Positions 33,148 through 44,045 of a stretch of 64,000 nucleotides of DNA are shown piece after piece (positions within the stretch are counted from its first letter, which is position 1; every line of letters begins with the position of its first letter). Made by a program: the position numbers and the translations under genes. The stretch covers positions 66,142,001 through 66,206,000 of the forward strand of contig CM065817.1 of assembly GCA_033398695.1 (NCBI GenBank), read 5' to 3'. The DNA is from Orobanche coerulescens (lineage: Eukaryota > Streptophyta > Magnoliopsida > Lamiales > Orobanchaceae). The notes under the pieces were generated by a model, which was given only the letters and a program-made list of their open reading frames with translations, was not told the origin of the DNA and did not search any database.

Positions 33148-34910
33148 TGTTGGGATTCGGTGATAAAATTGAATTACGCAGCGGAAAATAAACCGGTCCA
33201 ACCGGATAAAACCAAACCCCAAAAACGGACCGACCAAGCATCATATAAACGAATATAAATAACAAGGATGAAAAACAAAGAAAACTTACCGTCGTAGTCC
33301 TTTGATAATATAATCTTCGTAAAAATGGATGACGATCACGAACCCCGTCCCGAACACGAAATCCCTTCGTTCCAAGCACCGAAACTTCGAAGCCTCTACT
33401 TCACACGCATCGGAAGTTGCCCGGAAAAATTCGATAGCAATCCGTTCTCCAAGAACACGGCTAGGAATTACTATAGGAATTTATATCTTATTTTCTTTCT
33501 TAATTTTTCTCAACTCAAAGTGGAAAAACAAGAAAAAAGAAAATATCTCTCTTCTCCCTCACTTATCTCTCACTATCAGTGACAAACTTTTCAAAGATGA
33601 AAATGATGTCAAGTCAGGAAGACAACTTCACACACCATTTTATATAATGTAATGATATATAAAGGAATAAATAATCCTTTACAACTATCATTCACAATTA
33701 TATGGGAATCTCAACTCTAAGTGAGTTCCCACACACATGCAAGATCATGCCATGCCATGAGGGGTGGGTGGCCACAAGAAAGTTTCCTAGAAAACGAGCC
33801 AAGCCACTCGGCTCGTGTACCGGACGTTCGTCAAACGACTCCGTTAAATACACTCCTTTTAATCATCAATGTATTTATATTAATTAATCAACCTAATTAA
33901 TTAATTATATCAAATATAAATATATTTCTCTAAAAAATATAATTTATGAATTAAATTAATTACCCGGTAACTTAATTTAAATTCATAAGACCAATATTTG
34001 ATGAGTCTAACGGGCCCGCCTAGCGGGCCGCACTGTAAACCCCGACTGAGAACGAATGAAGGGATCATTCCAGAACCATTATGTCGTGAATACTATATAC
34101 GTATAGACCCTTCATCAGATGTCCCGGTCAAGTCTTCGGGTCACGGTAAAGTCAAACCCTACTGTTGACTAGACTCTATACATGTGTTAATGCAAATGAA
34201 CACCGACTGAGTAATAGTGTATCTAATATGACTATATCAGAACGCTTTGGCCAAAGACTTATGATCTTATTTGCCATTAACCGTATAGGACATTCGCCTG
34301 CTCACTAACAGGAGATAGAATCCTTTCTTGGCGTACAGTAAAGACTGCCACCTGCCCGTATAGTCCGCACTTCGAGGTCGACTCAGCAATTAAGCAAATG
34401 AGTCTAACTACTCTAATGACAAACTAAAACGTCACAGGCACATCTTCTACTGAACCCTCAAGTCAAAGGTCCACGTATACTATCACAACCTTTCGATTCG
34501 TCATCGACTCTCCGAGAGTGAATACCGTGTGACTGAATTGAGTATGAGTCGTGTTCGAGTATACTGGTCCCACCAATATACTTATAACTATGCTATCAAG
34601 ACATCTTAGCACCAGTTATACAAGTCTTATTAAAACTTAATGCCCATTTTAAGTTTATTGACTTGCGAACGATTTACGTAAATAAACTTTAAACACTTCC
34701 AGTGCATTTTCTCTTATCCCATAACGAGAATGGAATGTTCGATTTATTTACGTGGACTTCACTTTAATGTTTACCAAGTCAAGAATGCAATTGAAATACA
34801 ATGAACAGTGAATGAATCGTATTGCCTTTTTAATAATTATTCCATAATTACAAGTACAATGCCCCTACTCTCTCATCTCCTGAGTGGCATTCGAGGGCAT
34901 ATTCCTAACA
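33148..34910 (-). repeat. Element E 5' LTR (1763 bp)
   Basis: It matches 19833-21704 but lacks about 110 bases near 34004-34034, where a short GC-rich inverted repeat (GCCCGC-CTA-GCGGGC) is present. TATA box at 33872-33879. It ends TCCTAACA at 34910. Confidence 0.93.
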
Positions 34911-35089
34911 CATATTTATATATATATATATATATAAATATATATTTATATGTTAAATATATGTATGTGTATACGTATATTGATATATATGCTTATGTCG
35001 GTGAATGCCGGGGGACGAATACTAACACTAGTTGACGTACTCAACTTGGATTGAGGGATGAACTATACTTATAGATATAATATAGTAAG

Positions 35090-35126
<37 letters not shown>

Positions 35127-36768
35127 TAGGTTGAGTTGCAATATAGAGACATATGTGCGGCGTTGGTTGGTTATGTCTGAAGGCTTATTGTGATTGAGTT
35201 TTGATTGATAACGTGCGTGATATTGTTTATCTGTGTGATTGTGGACAGATGGATAATTTGTGTGAATTGGGGGACGGAGTGGATAATTGTTGTAACGTTT
35301 GTCTGTGTGCTTGATGTTTGGAACAATGTGGATACTTCTTGTGAGAAACGTCGTATCCGGGAACCTCTGAGGGCGGGGCATGCACTCCGGCCTGGTGTAC
35401 GCTGCAATGTGCGGCTCCATATGATTGGTGAACACCGGTGTTACCTAATGCGCGTGCAAGGGGCGGCTCTTACGGGAGTGATCGCCGACGCGGTGACATG
35501 TTCAAAGGGCGGCCAACATAGTGGAGTGAACGCCGGTGCATAGGTGTGAAAGGGAGGCGCCTGGCAGGATTATTGGTAACGGATATTCGAGTGATAGCTA
35601 AGACCCCGTTACCGAACAATCCTCGTATTTCAAAGTTCTTTCAACTCTTTTCAAATACTGGTCTCGATATAGACTGTGATTCATATTTCTGAAAGTTTGT
35701 TCAACTTGATTTTCAAATGTTGGTATCAGGGTTAATTAACCAAGGATGTTTGACGAATTCTCCGAGGGTTAATTAATCAGGGGTCTTGAGCATGATTTTT
35801 CGACTGAGAGGTGGTGCCTTTGATTGTATTGTGGTGCAATTCCGTGTATTGGGTCGAGGACCCTACGAAATGTTGAGATGATTGATCTCGTGATGATGTT
35901 ATTTGGATTGGGTTGAGGACCCCGAATAATGTTGACATGGTTTTCGTGTAATTGTTTTCCATATGTTGGGTCAAGGACCCGAGAGCTTTTGAAATTATTT
36001 TCCAAAAGTGTTCCCATTCGATTTCAAAACCCCAAGACGGCCCGAGTCAATAATAACATTTGAAAACTATCTTATCAAAATACTTTTCCTTTTATAAAAG
36101 GGGAATTTCAAAGATCTCTCGACTCCTTGGGCTCGTTTAATATTTCATTGGTGTTATGCTCCGTAAAGAGAATATAACTAAGTGATTATCTTTAACCTTT
36201 TGTATGTGAGTGCTATTCTGTATTGACTATGGGAATGTGTGGTTTGTGTTAAGGCTTCACGGCTGTTGAGTTTTGTGTTGTTATTGTTTGTATATCTTGT
36301 ATATTATGTACTTGCACTAGCAAAATTCCAGTTTGCTAACCCTTGAGTTTTCGGGGGGTGGGTGCCTGTTATGCGCTCAGGTTTTGGCAGCTCGGGAGCA
36401 GACACGGGATTGGCCTGGAAGGAGATGGAAGACGACGATGCTAATAAAACAAGAGTCAGAGTCTTTTTCTTTTATTCCATCTTGGTCGGTATTTTCCCAT
36501 TTGGTTGAGTATTCATTCTTGCACGGGTGTAGTTTTCATTTATTGAATGGAGTTGTCATCCCTTTTTGTGTGAAAGTTTATTTTCTGTCATTGAGATGTA
36601 AAATTCATTAGTTTCTGAATTGTTTAATAACCTTGTCGGTCTGCGTTGTATTTAGATTGACCCCGATCGGTCATTCATTGTGTAGTCTAGTAGAGTTTAG
36701 CCTGGTAGATCCTTGTGAGAAGGGCCTACGGCGTGGAACATTTCCGGACGTATTCTGGGGGTGTTACA
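34911..36768 (+). repeat. Element D 5' LTR, second part
   Basis: It resumes in the TA-microsatellite and matches 40280-42123. It includes a second TA run (35093-35122), GGCGGCTC/CGCCGG tandem blocks (35360-35560), GGGTC..GGACCC hairpins at about 35849, 35915 and 35966, a primer-site-like TGGTATCAGGG (35721-35731) followed by the palindrome GGTTAATTAACC, and the branch/hairpin/acceptor region at 36319-36380. It ends TGTTACA at 36768. Confidence 0.93.
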
Positions 36769-36786
36769 AATATGGTATCAGAGCTT
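36769..36786 (+). other. Element D primer-binding site
   Basis: TGGTATCAGAGCTT at 36773-36786, four bases inside the LTR; it matches the initiator tRNA-Met complement perfectly over 12 bases. Confidence 0.9.
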
Positions 36787-37849
36787 AGGTTTGCGAAAAA
36801 CCTAGGCCATTGGGTTAAGTCCATGTCCGGTGTAAGTCGCGCATCAGAGTTGTGATTAGTATCGTGGTTCCGACATCATCTTCAAGCAATCCGTGATGGT
36901 AAGTCTCCCGATAGTAAGTCTCTCTATATACGTATTTGATTATAGTATGCTAATGTGTTTAATGTGAACTAGGGATTGGAACTTGTTGGTGATATTATTG
37001 TTTTAGGATATAGCATGCGTATACGGTCCAAGTGAGAACGGTTATGTAGTATTCTTCGGAAGTCGAGTGTACTTATCGATTTCTACATTTTATTAGGATA
37101 AATTTTAGAGTGTTAATTTCATCCGTTGCGTGAGTATTTTGAAATGGCTTTTGGTATCTTGCAAATTTAGTTTCATTTCGTAAAACCGATTCCCTAAACC
37201 AAGTTTTGATATTTTGGTCTTGCACGTTTTTACGGTATTCTTATGACGGTATTTGATATTTTTTTATGACTTTTGTGAGTATTTGAAAATATTACCATCA
37301 TCGGCCTTTTTTTTGGCATTTTGAACATGTTTTTAAAAATGATTTTTAGCCTGCTGGGTTCCGGCGGGGCCCACGGCGTTGTAGTATCATGAACATTTTA
37401 AAGTGGTGCTTTGAAATTTTCTAGCATTGTGAAAAGCCATGATTTAATGTCGTCATGTCAAATGGTCACGTACCTCGGTGAAAAATTATTTCGATTAAAT
37501 ATTTTGGTAGAAGAGGAAAGATTTTAAAAAATGTAGTATTTGGAACTCAACACTTTTGAAATATTTCAAATTAATTACGATTCAATCTTTAATTTTCAAT
37601 TTTCTTTTATACATTATTCGAAAAGAATTTTTAAAGTCAATGTATAAACTTCCTCTTCCAAAATAAAGGACAGTATTTACAAGTTTTGGGCGTAACGTGA
37701 CTCGCCCTCTTTTTTCAAAACTTTGTTTTCATTAAGTGCATACATATGATGATCGTCCTAGTCGAAGGACCGGAGTTAACTTCAGAAAACTTTGTGCTTT
37801 ACGATATTACTGTTATTTTAAAGATGTTAACTAAACCTTATGTTGATAA
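36787..37849 (+). other. Element D 5' interior without recognisable gene
   Basis: This is where the gag N-terminus should be. No frame shows gag motifs; the stretch is T-rich with several short poly-T and poly-A runs (37250-37680). A short frame at 37746-37988 has no recognised product. Confidence 0.65.
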
Positions 37850-38347
37850 TTGTGGTATACTGTGCGATCGTTGTTTAATAATGTCAACGACATCATGCGC
37901 ATTAGCATGTCGAGCCTTGGCGGACATAGACGTGATGATGGAAGTGGAAGTGGCGAGGTGGTTCGTACGACAACGATTCGTGCTATAGTAAAGGAGTATC
38001 AAGATCAAACGATATCCTGTGAAATCTCCTCAGTGGTCGAGCCCACGAGCGAAGCCAAGAGACCGAGGACATCTGGGAATTTTTTGGGCGGTGAAGAGTT
38101 TAAGGCTCCCAAACCCCCACATCGTTCGATCGCGTCGTCTTTGCGGTCGGGAGTGAACACTGGGAATCCCAAGCCAGCATCAGTGACTCTCGGTAAGAGT
38201 AGGGTGTGCTTCAACTGCAAATGTCAGGGACATGTGCGTGCAAATTGTCCCTCTCCACTCTTGACTTGTTACCGGTGCGGGTGTGAAGGTCATCGGGAGA
38301 AACACTGCGAGAGAGTTTCCGAATTGGCAAGGAATGCTGCCCTTTAG
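37850..38347 (+). pseudogene. Element D gag C-terminus with two zinc knuckles
   Basis: The open frame of 165 codons has weak similarity to gag in its first half (EYQDQTISCEISS, then SEAKRPRTSG) and two intact CCHC boxes at its end: CFNCKCQGHVRANC and CYRCGCEGHREKHC. It corresponds to the last third of the gags of H and I. The conserved W-containing gag core is missing, and there is no protease after the TAG at 38345-38347. In the family this part binds the RNA genome. Confidence 0.85.
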
Positions 38348-38792
38348 GCAAGCAGAGCGAACGACCGGGGAGTGCCCCAAAAGCTTATGTCTCCTTCTGG
38401 AGAGCCTAGCACAGCAGGATGAAGATTTTACGCTATATCTTTTTCAACAATCGTGACTTGATCGCTTTTATTTCATTGCTTTATATTTCCAACTCTTATG
38501 GTTCCAAGTTTCGAGATCGAAATGTCCTCTTAGTATGGGGAAATGTATTATCCGTACTATTCTTAGTATTTTCGGTATGGCATGACTTTCATTGTTGGTA
38601 ATTCATCTGTGAACCTTTCGACCATTTTAAACTGCCTTGTACTTGCTAGGCCAGTTCATCGTACTTCTGGAACCATGAATTCGCGCTTTGCTCGTGATGT
38701 TTTGGGGCTGAGCACGTAATTACTTTTCCTTGATTGTTCCACCGCTCCTTACTTTAAGTTTCGGGACGAAACTTATTTTAAGGGGAGTAGAA
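38348..38792 (+). other. Element D non-coding 3' interior and polypurine tract
   Basis: No pol sequence. It ends with TTTCGGGACGAAACTTATTTTAA and the purine run AGGGGAGTAGAA (38781-38792), similar to the other gypsy elements here. Confidence 0.8.
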
Positions 38793-40431
38793 TGTAATAC
38801 CCGAGATTTTTCATTTTCGGTTTAATTTGAAATTTTCTTTGTAGACCAGAAATTTGTCAACTGTCGAGCATCAGCATTTATCTATTTCTCTCTCTCGACG
38901 ATCGATTTTCTATTTAGGGCCATATGTGGTGAATTGTTGTATATAATTATTTTCATTTCGGATCGTGGATGTTGACCATGAGCTTTTCGTCGTGTTCGTT
39001 CCGTGCTTGGGGTATTTTATGCTTCGTAATTTGCTCGTTATCGTTTAGGATCATAACCGGTGCGTTAAAGTGGTCGAGACGTCGTCGAACGCCTAACCGG
39101 ACCGTCGGGGCTGGCCACGGCCGAGTCACGGCCGCACATTGCCGAGCAGGGACTGGCCTGGCCGAGTTACGGCCGTAAGGTTCCGGATACGGCCGTACGT
39201 GCTGGGCAGGGTGCATCCGGACGAAGGCCGGTTACGGCCGTATGGAGTGATCGGTTACGGCCGTACGTGGTCGGCATGGTGCTGGGCAGGGTGCATCCGG
39301 ACAAAGGCCGGTTACGGCCGTATGGAGTGATCGGTTACGGTCGTACGTGGTCGACATGGTGCTGGGCAGGGTGCCTCCGGACAAAGGCCGGTTACGGCCG
39401 TATGGAGTGATCGGTTACGGTCGTACGTGGTCGACAGGGTGCTGGGCAGGACTTTTGACGAAGGCCGATTACGGCCGTATGGAGTGATCGGTTACGGCCA
39501 TATGTGGTCGGCAGGGTGCTGGGCAGGACATTCGTCGAAGGCCGGTTACGGCCGTAAGGGTACCAGATACGGCCGTACGAGACCAGGCAGACACTGGACA
39601 GTATAAATAACCGGGTAGACGTGTTTCTCACCCATTTTCTTCCCCCAACTCACCTCTTCCGCAGCCAAGGCATGGAGAAGACGAAGGCATGGTGTATATC
39701 TACCAATCCACGTCGTTTTTGAGTTCATAACATCGATTAATCAACCTATAACCTTCTTCGATCCATCGAATCAAGGTATGATTTCCTAAAATCTAGTTTT
39801 GGGGATTTTAGTTGACTTTGTCCGATTTGATCGTTTTAACTCATATTTCTGATGGGTAATCGAAGATTGAGTTGTGTTCTATCATTTTCATCATCTTTCC
39901 ATGGTTTTATCATTTCCGATTCGTCATTTATATGAACTTTCATTTGACGCCTTCAAGGTGTCTGGGGAAATGCCGCAGAGAGAAATTTGGTCATTTTGCG
40001 ATGTTTTTCCTCGTGTGATTTGTTGGTTATTTGATGACAGGATAATAGGGACGAATTCCCTACAAAAAATCTGGTGTTGAGCCTTTCCGATCGCTGTTTT
40101 CATTGGAGTTCCGGATTTCTCCAATCAACCGTATTTTTGGAAGTATTCGTGAGAGATTACCGAGGCAAGTACCTTGATATACGAATTATAGCTACGTGAA
40201 ATCATTGTTGTCGAAGTGTATGAATTTATACAGATGTATATATGTGTATATATATATATATGTATATATATAGAGGGATATATATATATATATATGTTAA
40301 ATATATGTATGTGTATACGTATATTGATATATATGCTTATGTCGGTGAATGCCGGGGGACGAATACTAACACTAGTTGACGTACTCAACTTGGATTGAGG
40401 GATGAACTATACTTATAGATATAATATAGTA

Positions 40432-40486
<55 letters not shown>

Positions 40487-42123
40487 TCGGTTGAGTTGCA
40501 ATATAGAGACATATGTGCGGCGTTGGTTGGTTATGCCTGAAGGCTTCTTGTGATTGAGTTTTGATTGATAACGTGCATGATATTGTTTATCTGTGTGATT
40601 ATGGACTGATGGATAATTTATGTGAATTGGTGCACGGAGTGGATAATTGTTGTAACGTTTGTCTGTGTGCTTGATGTTTGGAACAATGTGGATACTTGTT
40701 GTGAGAAACGTCGTATCCGGGAACCTCTGAGGGCGGGGCGTGCACTCCGGCCTGGTGTACGCTGCAATGTGCGGCTCCATATGATTGGTGAACACTGGTG
40801 TTACCTAATGCGCATGCAAGGGGCAGCTCTTACGGGAGTGATCGCCGGCGCGGTGACATGTTCAAGGGGCGGCCAACATAGTGGACTGAACGCCGGTGCA
40901 CAGGTGTGCAAGGGAGGCGCCTGGCAGGCTTATTGGTAACGGATATTCGAGTGATAGCTAAGACCACATTCAACAATCCTCGTATTTCAAAGTTCTTTCA
41001 ACTCTTTTCAAATACTGGTCTCGATATAGACTGTGATTCGTATTTCTGAAAGTTTGTTCAACTTGATTTTCAAATGTTGGTATCAGGGTTAATTAACCAA
41101 GGATGTTTGATGAAATCTCCGAGGGTTAATTAATCAGGGGTCTTGAGCAGGATTTTTCGACTGAGAGGCGGTGCCTTTGATTGTATTGTGGTGCTATTCT
41201 GTGTATTGGGTCGAGGACCCTGCGAAATGTTGAGATGATTGATCTCGTGATGATGTTATTTGGATTGGGTTGAGGACCCCGAATAATGTTGACATGGTTT
41301 TCATGTAATTGTTTTCCATATGTTGGGTCAAGGACCCGAGAGCTTTTGAAATTATTTTCCAAAAGTGTTCCCATTTGATTTTCAAAACCCCAAGATGGCC
41401 CGAGTCAATAATAACGTTTGCAAACTATCTTATCAAAATATTTTCCTTTTATAAAAGGGGAATTTCAAAGATCTCTTGACTCCTTGGGCTCATTTAATAT
41501 TTCATTGGTGTTATGCTCCGAAAGAGAATATAACTAAGTGATTATCTTTCACCTTGTGTATGTGAGTGCTATTCTATGTTGACTATGGGAATGTGTGGTT
41601 TGTGTTAAGGCTTCGCGGCTGTTGAGTTTTGTGTTGTTATTGTTCATATATCTTGTATATTATGTACTTGCACTAGCAAAATTTCAGTTTGCTAACCCTC
41701 GAGTTTTCGGGGGGTGGGTGCCTGTTATGCACTTAGGTTTTGGCAGCTCGGGAGTAGTCACGGGATTGGCTTGGAAGGAGATGGAAGACGACGATGCTAA
41801 TCATACAAGAGTCAGAGTCTTTTTCTTTTATTCCATCTTGGTCGGTAGTTTCCCATTTGGTTGAGTATTCACTCTTGCACGAGTGTAGTTTTCATTTATT
41901 GAATGGAGTTGTCATCCCTTTTTGTGTGAAAGTTTATTTTTTGTCATTGAGATGTAAAATTCATTAGTTTCTGAATTGTTTAATGACCTTGTCGGTCTGT
42001 GTTATATTTAGATTGACCCAGTCGGTCAATCATTGTGTAGTCTAGTGGAGTTTAGCCTGGTAGATCCTTGTGAGAAGGGCCTACGGCTTGTAACATTTCC
42101 GAACGTATTCTGGGGGTGTTACA
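38793..42123 (+). repeat. Element D 3' LTR (3331 bp)
   Basis: This is the complete LTR copy. Compared with the 5' LTR it has two more tandem units in U3 (39223-39536 holds four; the 5' copy has two). TATA box 39602-39609, TA-microsatellites 40228-40300 and 40438-40486, predicted intron 40165-41736, stem 41675-41693, hairpin 41696-41713. It ends at 42123 before the GTTTA duplication. Confidence 0.93.
39223..39609 (+). promoter_or_regulatory. Element D 3' LTR tandem palindrome units and TATA box
   Basis: Units of 80, 80, 77 and 77 bases start at 39223, 39303, 39383 and 39460, with a truncated one at 39537. Each carries two TTACGGCCGTA-type palindromes. The TATA box lies at 39602-39609. Confidence 0.8.
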
Positions 42124-42428
42124 GTTTAGTCATCCCGGTCGTTTTCTCCGACGGGTGGCAAGTAGAGACGCGGTGTTTTCGGCGTTGGATCATCCAAGAA
42201 CTTGGAGCGGATTGGATTCGTAGAGATCAAGCAATGCTTGGGGAATAACTCAAGAGAAGGATAACATTTAATCAACAGACTACGAGGGTATGTTTTTCGT
42301 ATCTCTTGTGTTTCATTTTATATATTCGTATATACGTAGCTCGATCGATCCTCGTAGGGATTCAGATCGAATTAATTTTCGTTTTACCGCTACCGCTGGG
42401 CCTTCATTTTAGGCACCGAATCCCAACA
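42124..42428 (+). repeat. Element B 3' LTR, second part
   Basis: It begins with the second GTTTA duplication and ends ACCGAATCCCAACA. The last 270 bases match B's 5' LTR remnant (2552-2824). Confidence 0.92.
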
Positions 42429-43037
42429 GTCCGTACCCAGCCACCCCACATGAGTCACTGTCGGCCGTGACCGGCCATGGATTACGGCCGTAACAGGCAC
42501 TGTATTACGGACGTAACTCGGCCAGGTCTTGCAGTTGGGACTCGGTCGATCCGTCGGTCCGGACAACCCCAAAACCCAGACCTGAATATAAACCGAAGAT
42601 ACAGTTACGAAGTACTCGCAAAGACGAATCTAAGAGCTAAGAGAACACACGATTCCGACCATCCAAAGGCTCAAAATTTGACAACGGAAGTAGTTACCCC
42701 AAACTTTGGGAAATTACGAAAACGGCCCAAAACGTCCGAAATACATGATACATGATCGAAACACTAAGAAAAAGCTCGAAACACGAATAATAACATTAAA
42801 TGAACTTACGAGAAACTCGAAACAACAGTTTTGGATGAGATTCGCAAGAATCGAACTCAAGTGTGGAAAAGCCGTTTAACAACACGCAACTCAACAAAAC
42901 GATACTGAAACGAACTCGAATGACAAAAAGTGCAGAATTAATCATTCTTAAAATGATGAAATGGTCACAACAGAGTCACTAAGATGGACTTCTGCCAAAA
43001 TAGAAAATTACCGGAAATCGAAATTGCGGATATTATA
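42429..43037 (-). repeat. Element G: gypsy LTR fragment, minus strand
   Basis: Read from 43037 it begins TATAATATCCGCAATTTCG, a version of TGTAATACCCGTAATTTCG with the TG changed to TA, and follows the U3 sequence of C and J for some 350 bases. It includes TTACGGCCGTAA motifs near 42480-42520. At 42428 it is cut by the end of B, so B inserted into this LTR; the remainder must lie left of B, beyond the window. Its right end abuts the gag of H. Confidence 0.8.
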
Positions 43038-44045
43038 GGTCGTGGTCGTAACTGTGGTGCCGATGACCACGGGGATCAGATGCGGAACCGAGGGAATATT
43101 GCCGGGAATGATATTAATATTGGTATTGCTACTATACTACAATAAGTAGCAACACAAATGACTCATTTGACCCAAGTGGTTCAACGCAACACTGACGCGA
43201 CTCAGAACGTCGGTGTAAATCAATGGCTTCGGGAAGTAATTCGTATGAATCCACCTCGATTCGCCGGTGTTGCGGATACGTTGGGCTGGGATGGTTGGCT
43301 TTTACAGTTGGGAAATATATTCGAGGCTGTCGATTGTCATGAAGAGCGGAAGGTACCTATTACTCAGTACCTTCTTGACAAAGATGCCGCTAATTGGTGG
43401 GAAGCTGTTAAACCTCATGATCGTGATGTCACGTGGGCGGAGTTTCAGGCATTTATGGAAGCTGATTTCTATCCAAAACCGATTAGAGAGCAGAGTATTT
43501 GTGAATTTTATTTGGAAGAACCGCAAGATATATCGGTGTCACAGGCTATCATCGACTATAGCAAACAACTCAGTTATATGCGAGATCGGCTGAGAACCGA
43601 GGAAGAGAGGATCCTTCACATTGACATACGGATGAAGCCGGAGATTCGCTTGTATATGTCGGGATTCGCTTGCACTTCATTGACGGACTATCAAGATCGA
43701 GCCTTAGCCCGTGAACTAGCTTCATTATCTTCGGAGCGTGTGCCCGAGTCGAAGAAGCAGAGGAAGTCCGATGACCTTGTGGACAGTGCAGGAGTTGGTG
43801 TTTCTAGTTTGCAATGTCGTAGCCTTTCTGCTGTGAAGCTCTATCGCTCGATGCGTGGGACTGAGAGTTCCAAGTCGTCTGCTTTGACTCCTGGTAAGGC
43901 CAGGAGGTGTTTTAACTGCGATATGTCGGGACATGTTCGTGCACATTGTCCTTTTCCACCAGTAACGTGTTACAAGTTCGGGCTCGAGGGGCACCGGGTT
44001 CAGTTTTGCGAGTTGGTCACCGAACCTTCTGGGGCACGGACCTGA
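43038..44045 (+). pseudogene. Element H gag (gag-only gypsy)
   Basis: The frame runs from 43038, where G cuts it, through RGRGRN and a TAA at 43143-43145, then ATG 43158 with 295 clean codons. It has the gypsy gag core (MNPPRFAGVADTLGWDGWL, NWWEAVKPHDRDVTWAEF, YFP-type ending FYPKPI, MKPEIRLYMSGF) and two zinc knuckles: CFNCDMSGHVRAHC is intact, while the second, CYKFGLEGHRVQFC, has Phe for the second Cys. The frame stops with a TGA directly after the knuckle region and no pol follows. It resembles the gag of I over its whole length, so H could use I-type proteins in trans. Confidence 0.92.

Larger units (their letters stand above)
19833..34910 (-). mobile_element. Element E: Ty1/copia retrotransposon (Angela/Tork-like), carrying nested F
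   Basis: E spans 15,078 bases, about 9.1 kb without F. The minus-strand LTRs are 33148-34910 (5') and 19833-21704 (3'), ending ACCGAATCCCAACA. The order gag, protease, integrase, reverse transcriptase, RNase H is that of copia elements. It belongs to the same family as B, but is better preserved: the integrase DD..E residues and YVDD are still present. Point stops, two or more frameshifts and the F insertion disable it. By eye the LTRs differ at about one base in twenty over the first 100 bases. Confidence 0.95.
19661..36380 (+). other. Predicted leader intron in element D 5' LTR, interrupted by E
   Basis: The donor AG|GCAAGTAC is at 19660-19669 and the acceptor GCGCTCAG|G ends at 36380. Stem AGCAAA/TTTGCT is at 36319-36337, overlapping GCTAACCC, with hairpin CCCTTGA-GTTT-TCGGGGG just after. 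Without E the intron would be about 1.64 kb. In the 3' LTR copy it spans about 40165-41736 and its acceptor reads TAG. Confidence 0.45.
18450..42123 (+). mobile_element. Element D: gag-only gypsy LTR retrotransposon carrying nested E and F
   Basis: D starts TGTAATACTCGAG and ends GGGGTGTTACA, with perfect 5-bp target duplications GTTTA on both sides. Without E it is about 8.6 kb: 5' LTR 18450-19832 plus 34911-36768, interior 36769-38792, 3' LTR 38793-42123. The interior holds only a gag C-terminus with two zinc knuckles; no pol is seen. The U5 half of the LTR is shared with C, while the U3 start differs. The perfect duplication suggests D inserted more recently than C. Confidence 0.95.

Noticed and set aside
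35091..35435. Open frame antisense to the D LTR (minus strand) that recurs at 40385-40795 and, in the matching antisense position, in C at 11552-11749
   Set aside because: The three copies are LTR copies of one another or of a related family, so similarity follows from DNA conservation. The other C copy has the frame broken, the sequence is low in complexity, and no domain is visible.
35721..35731. A second true primer-binding site and hence another element start in D
   Set aside because: It lies within the LTR, not after a TTACA end, and the real site with a better match is at 36773. Kept only as a low-interest finding.
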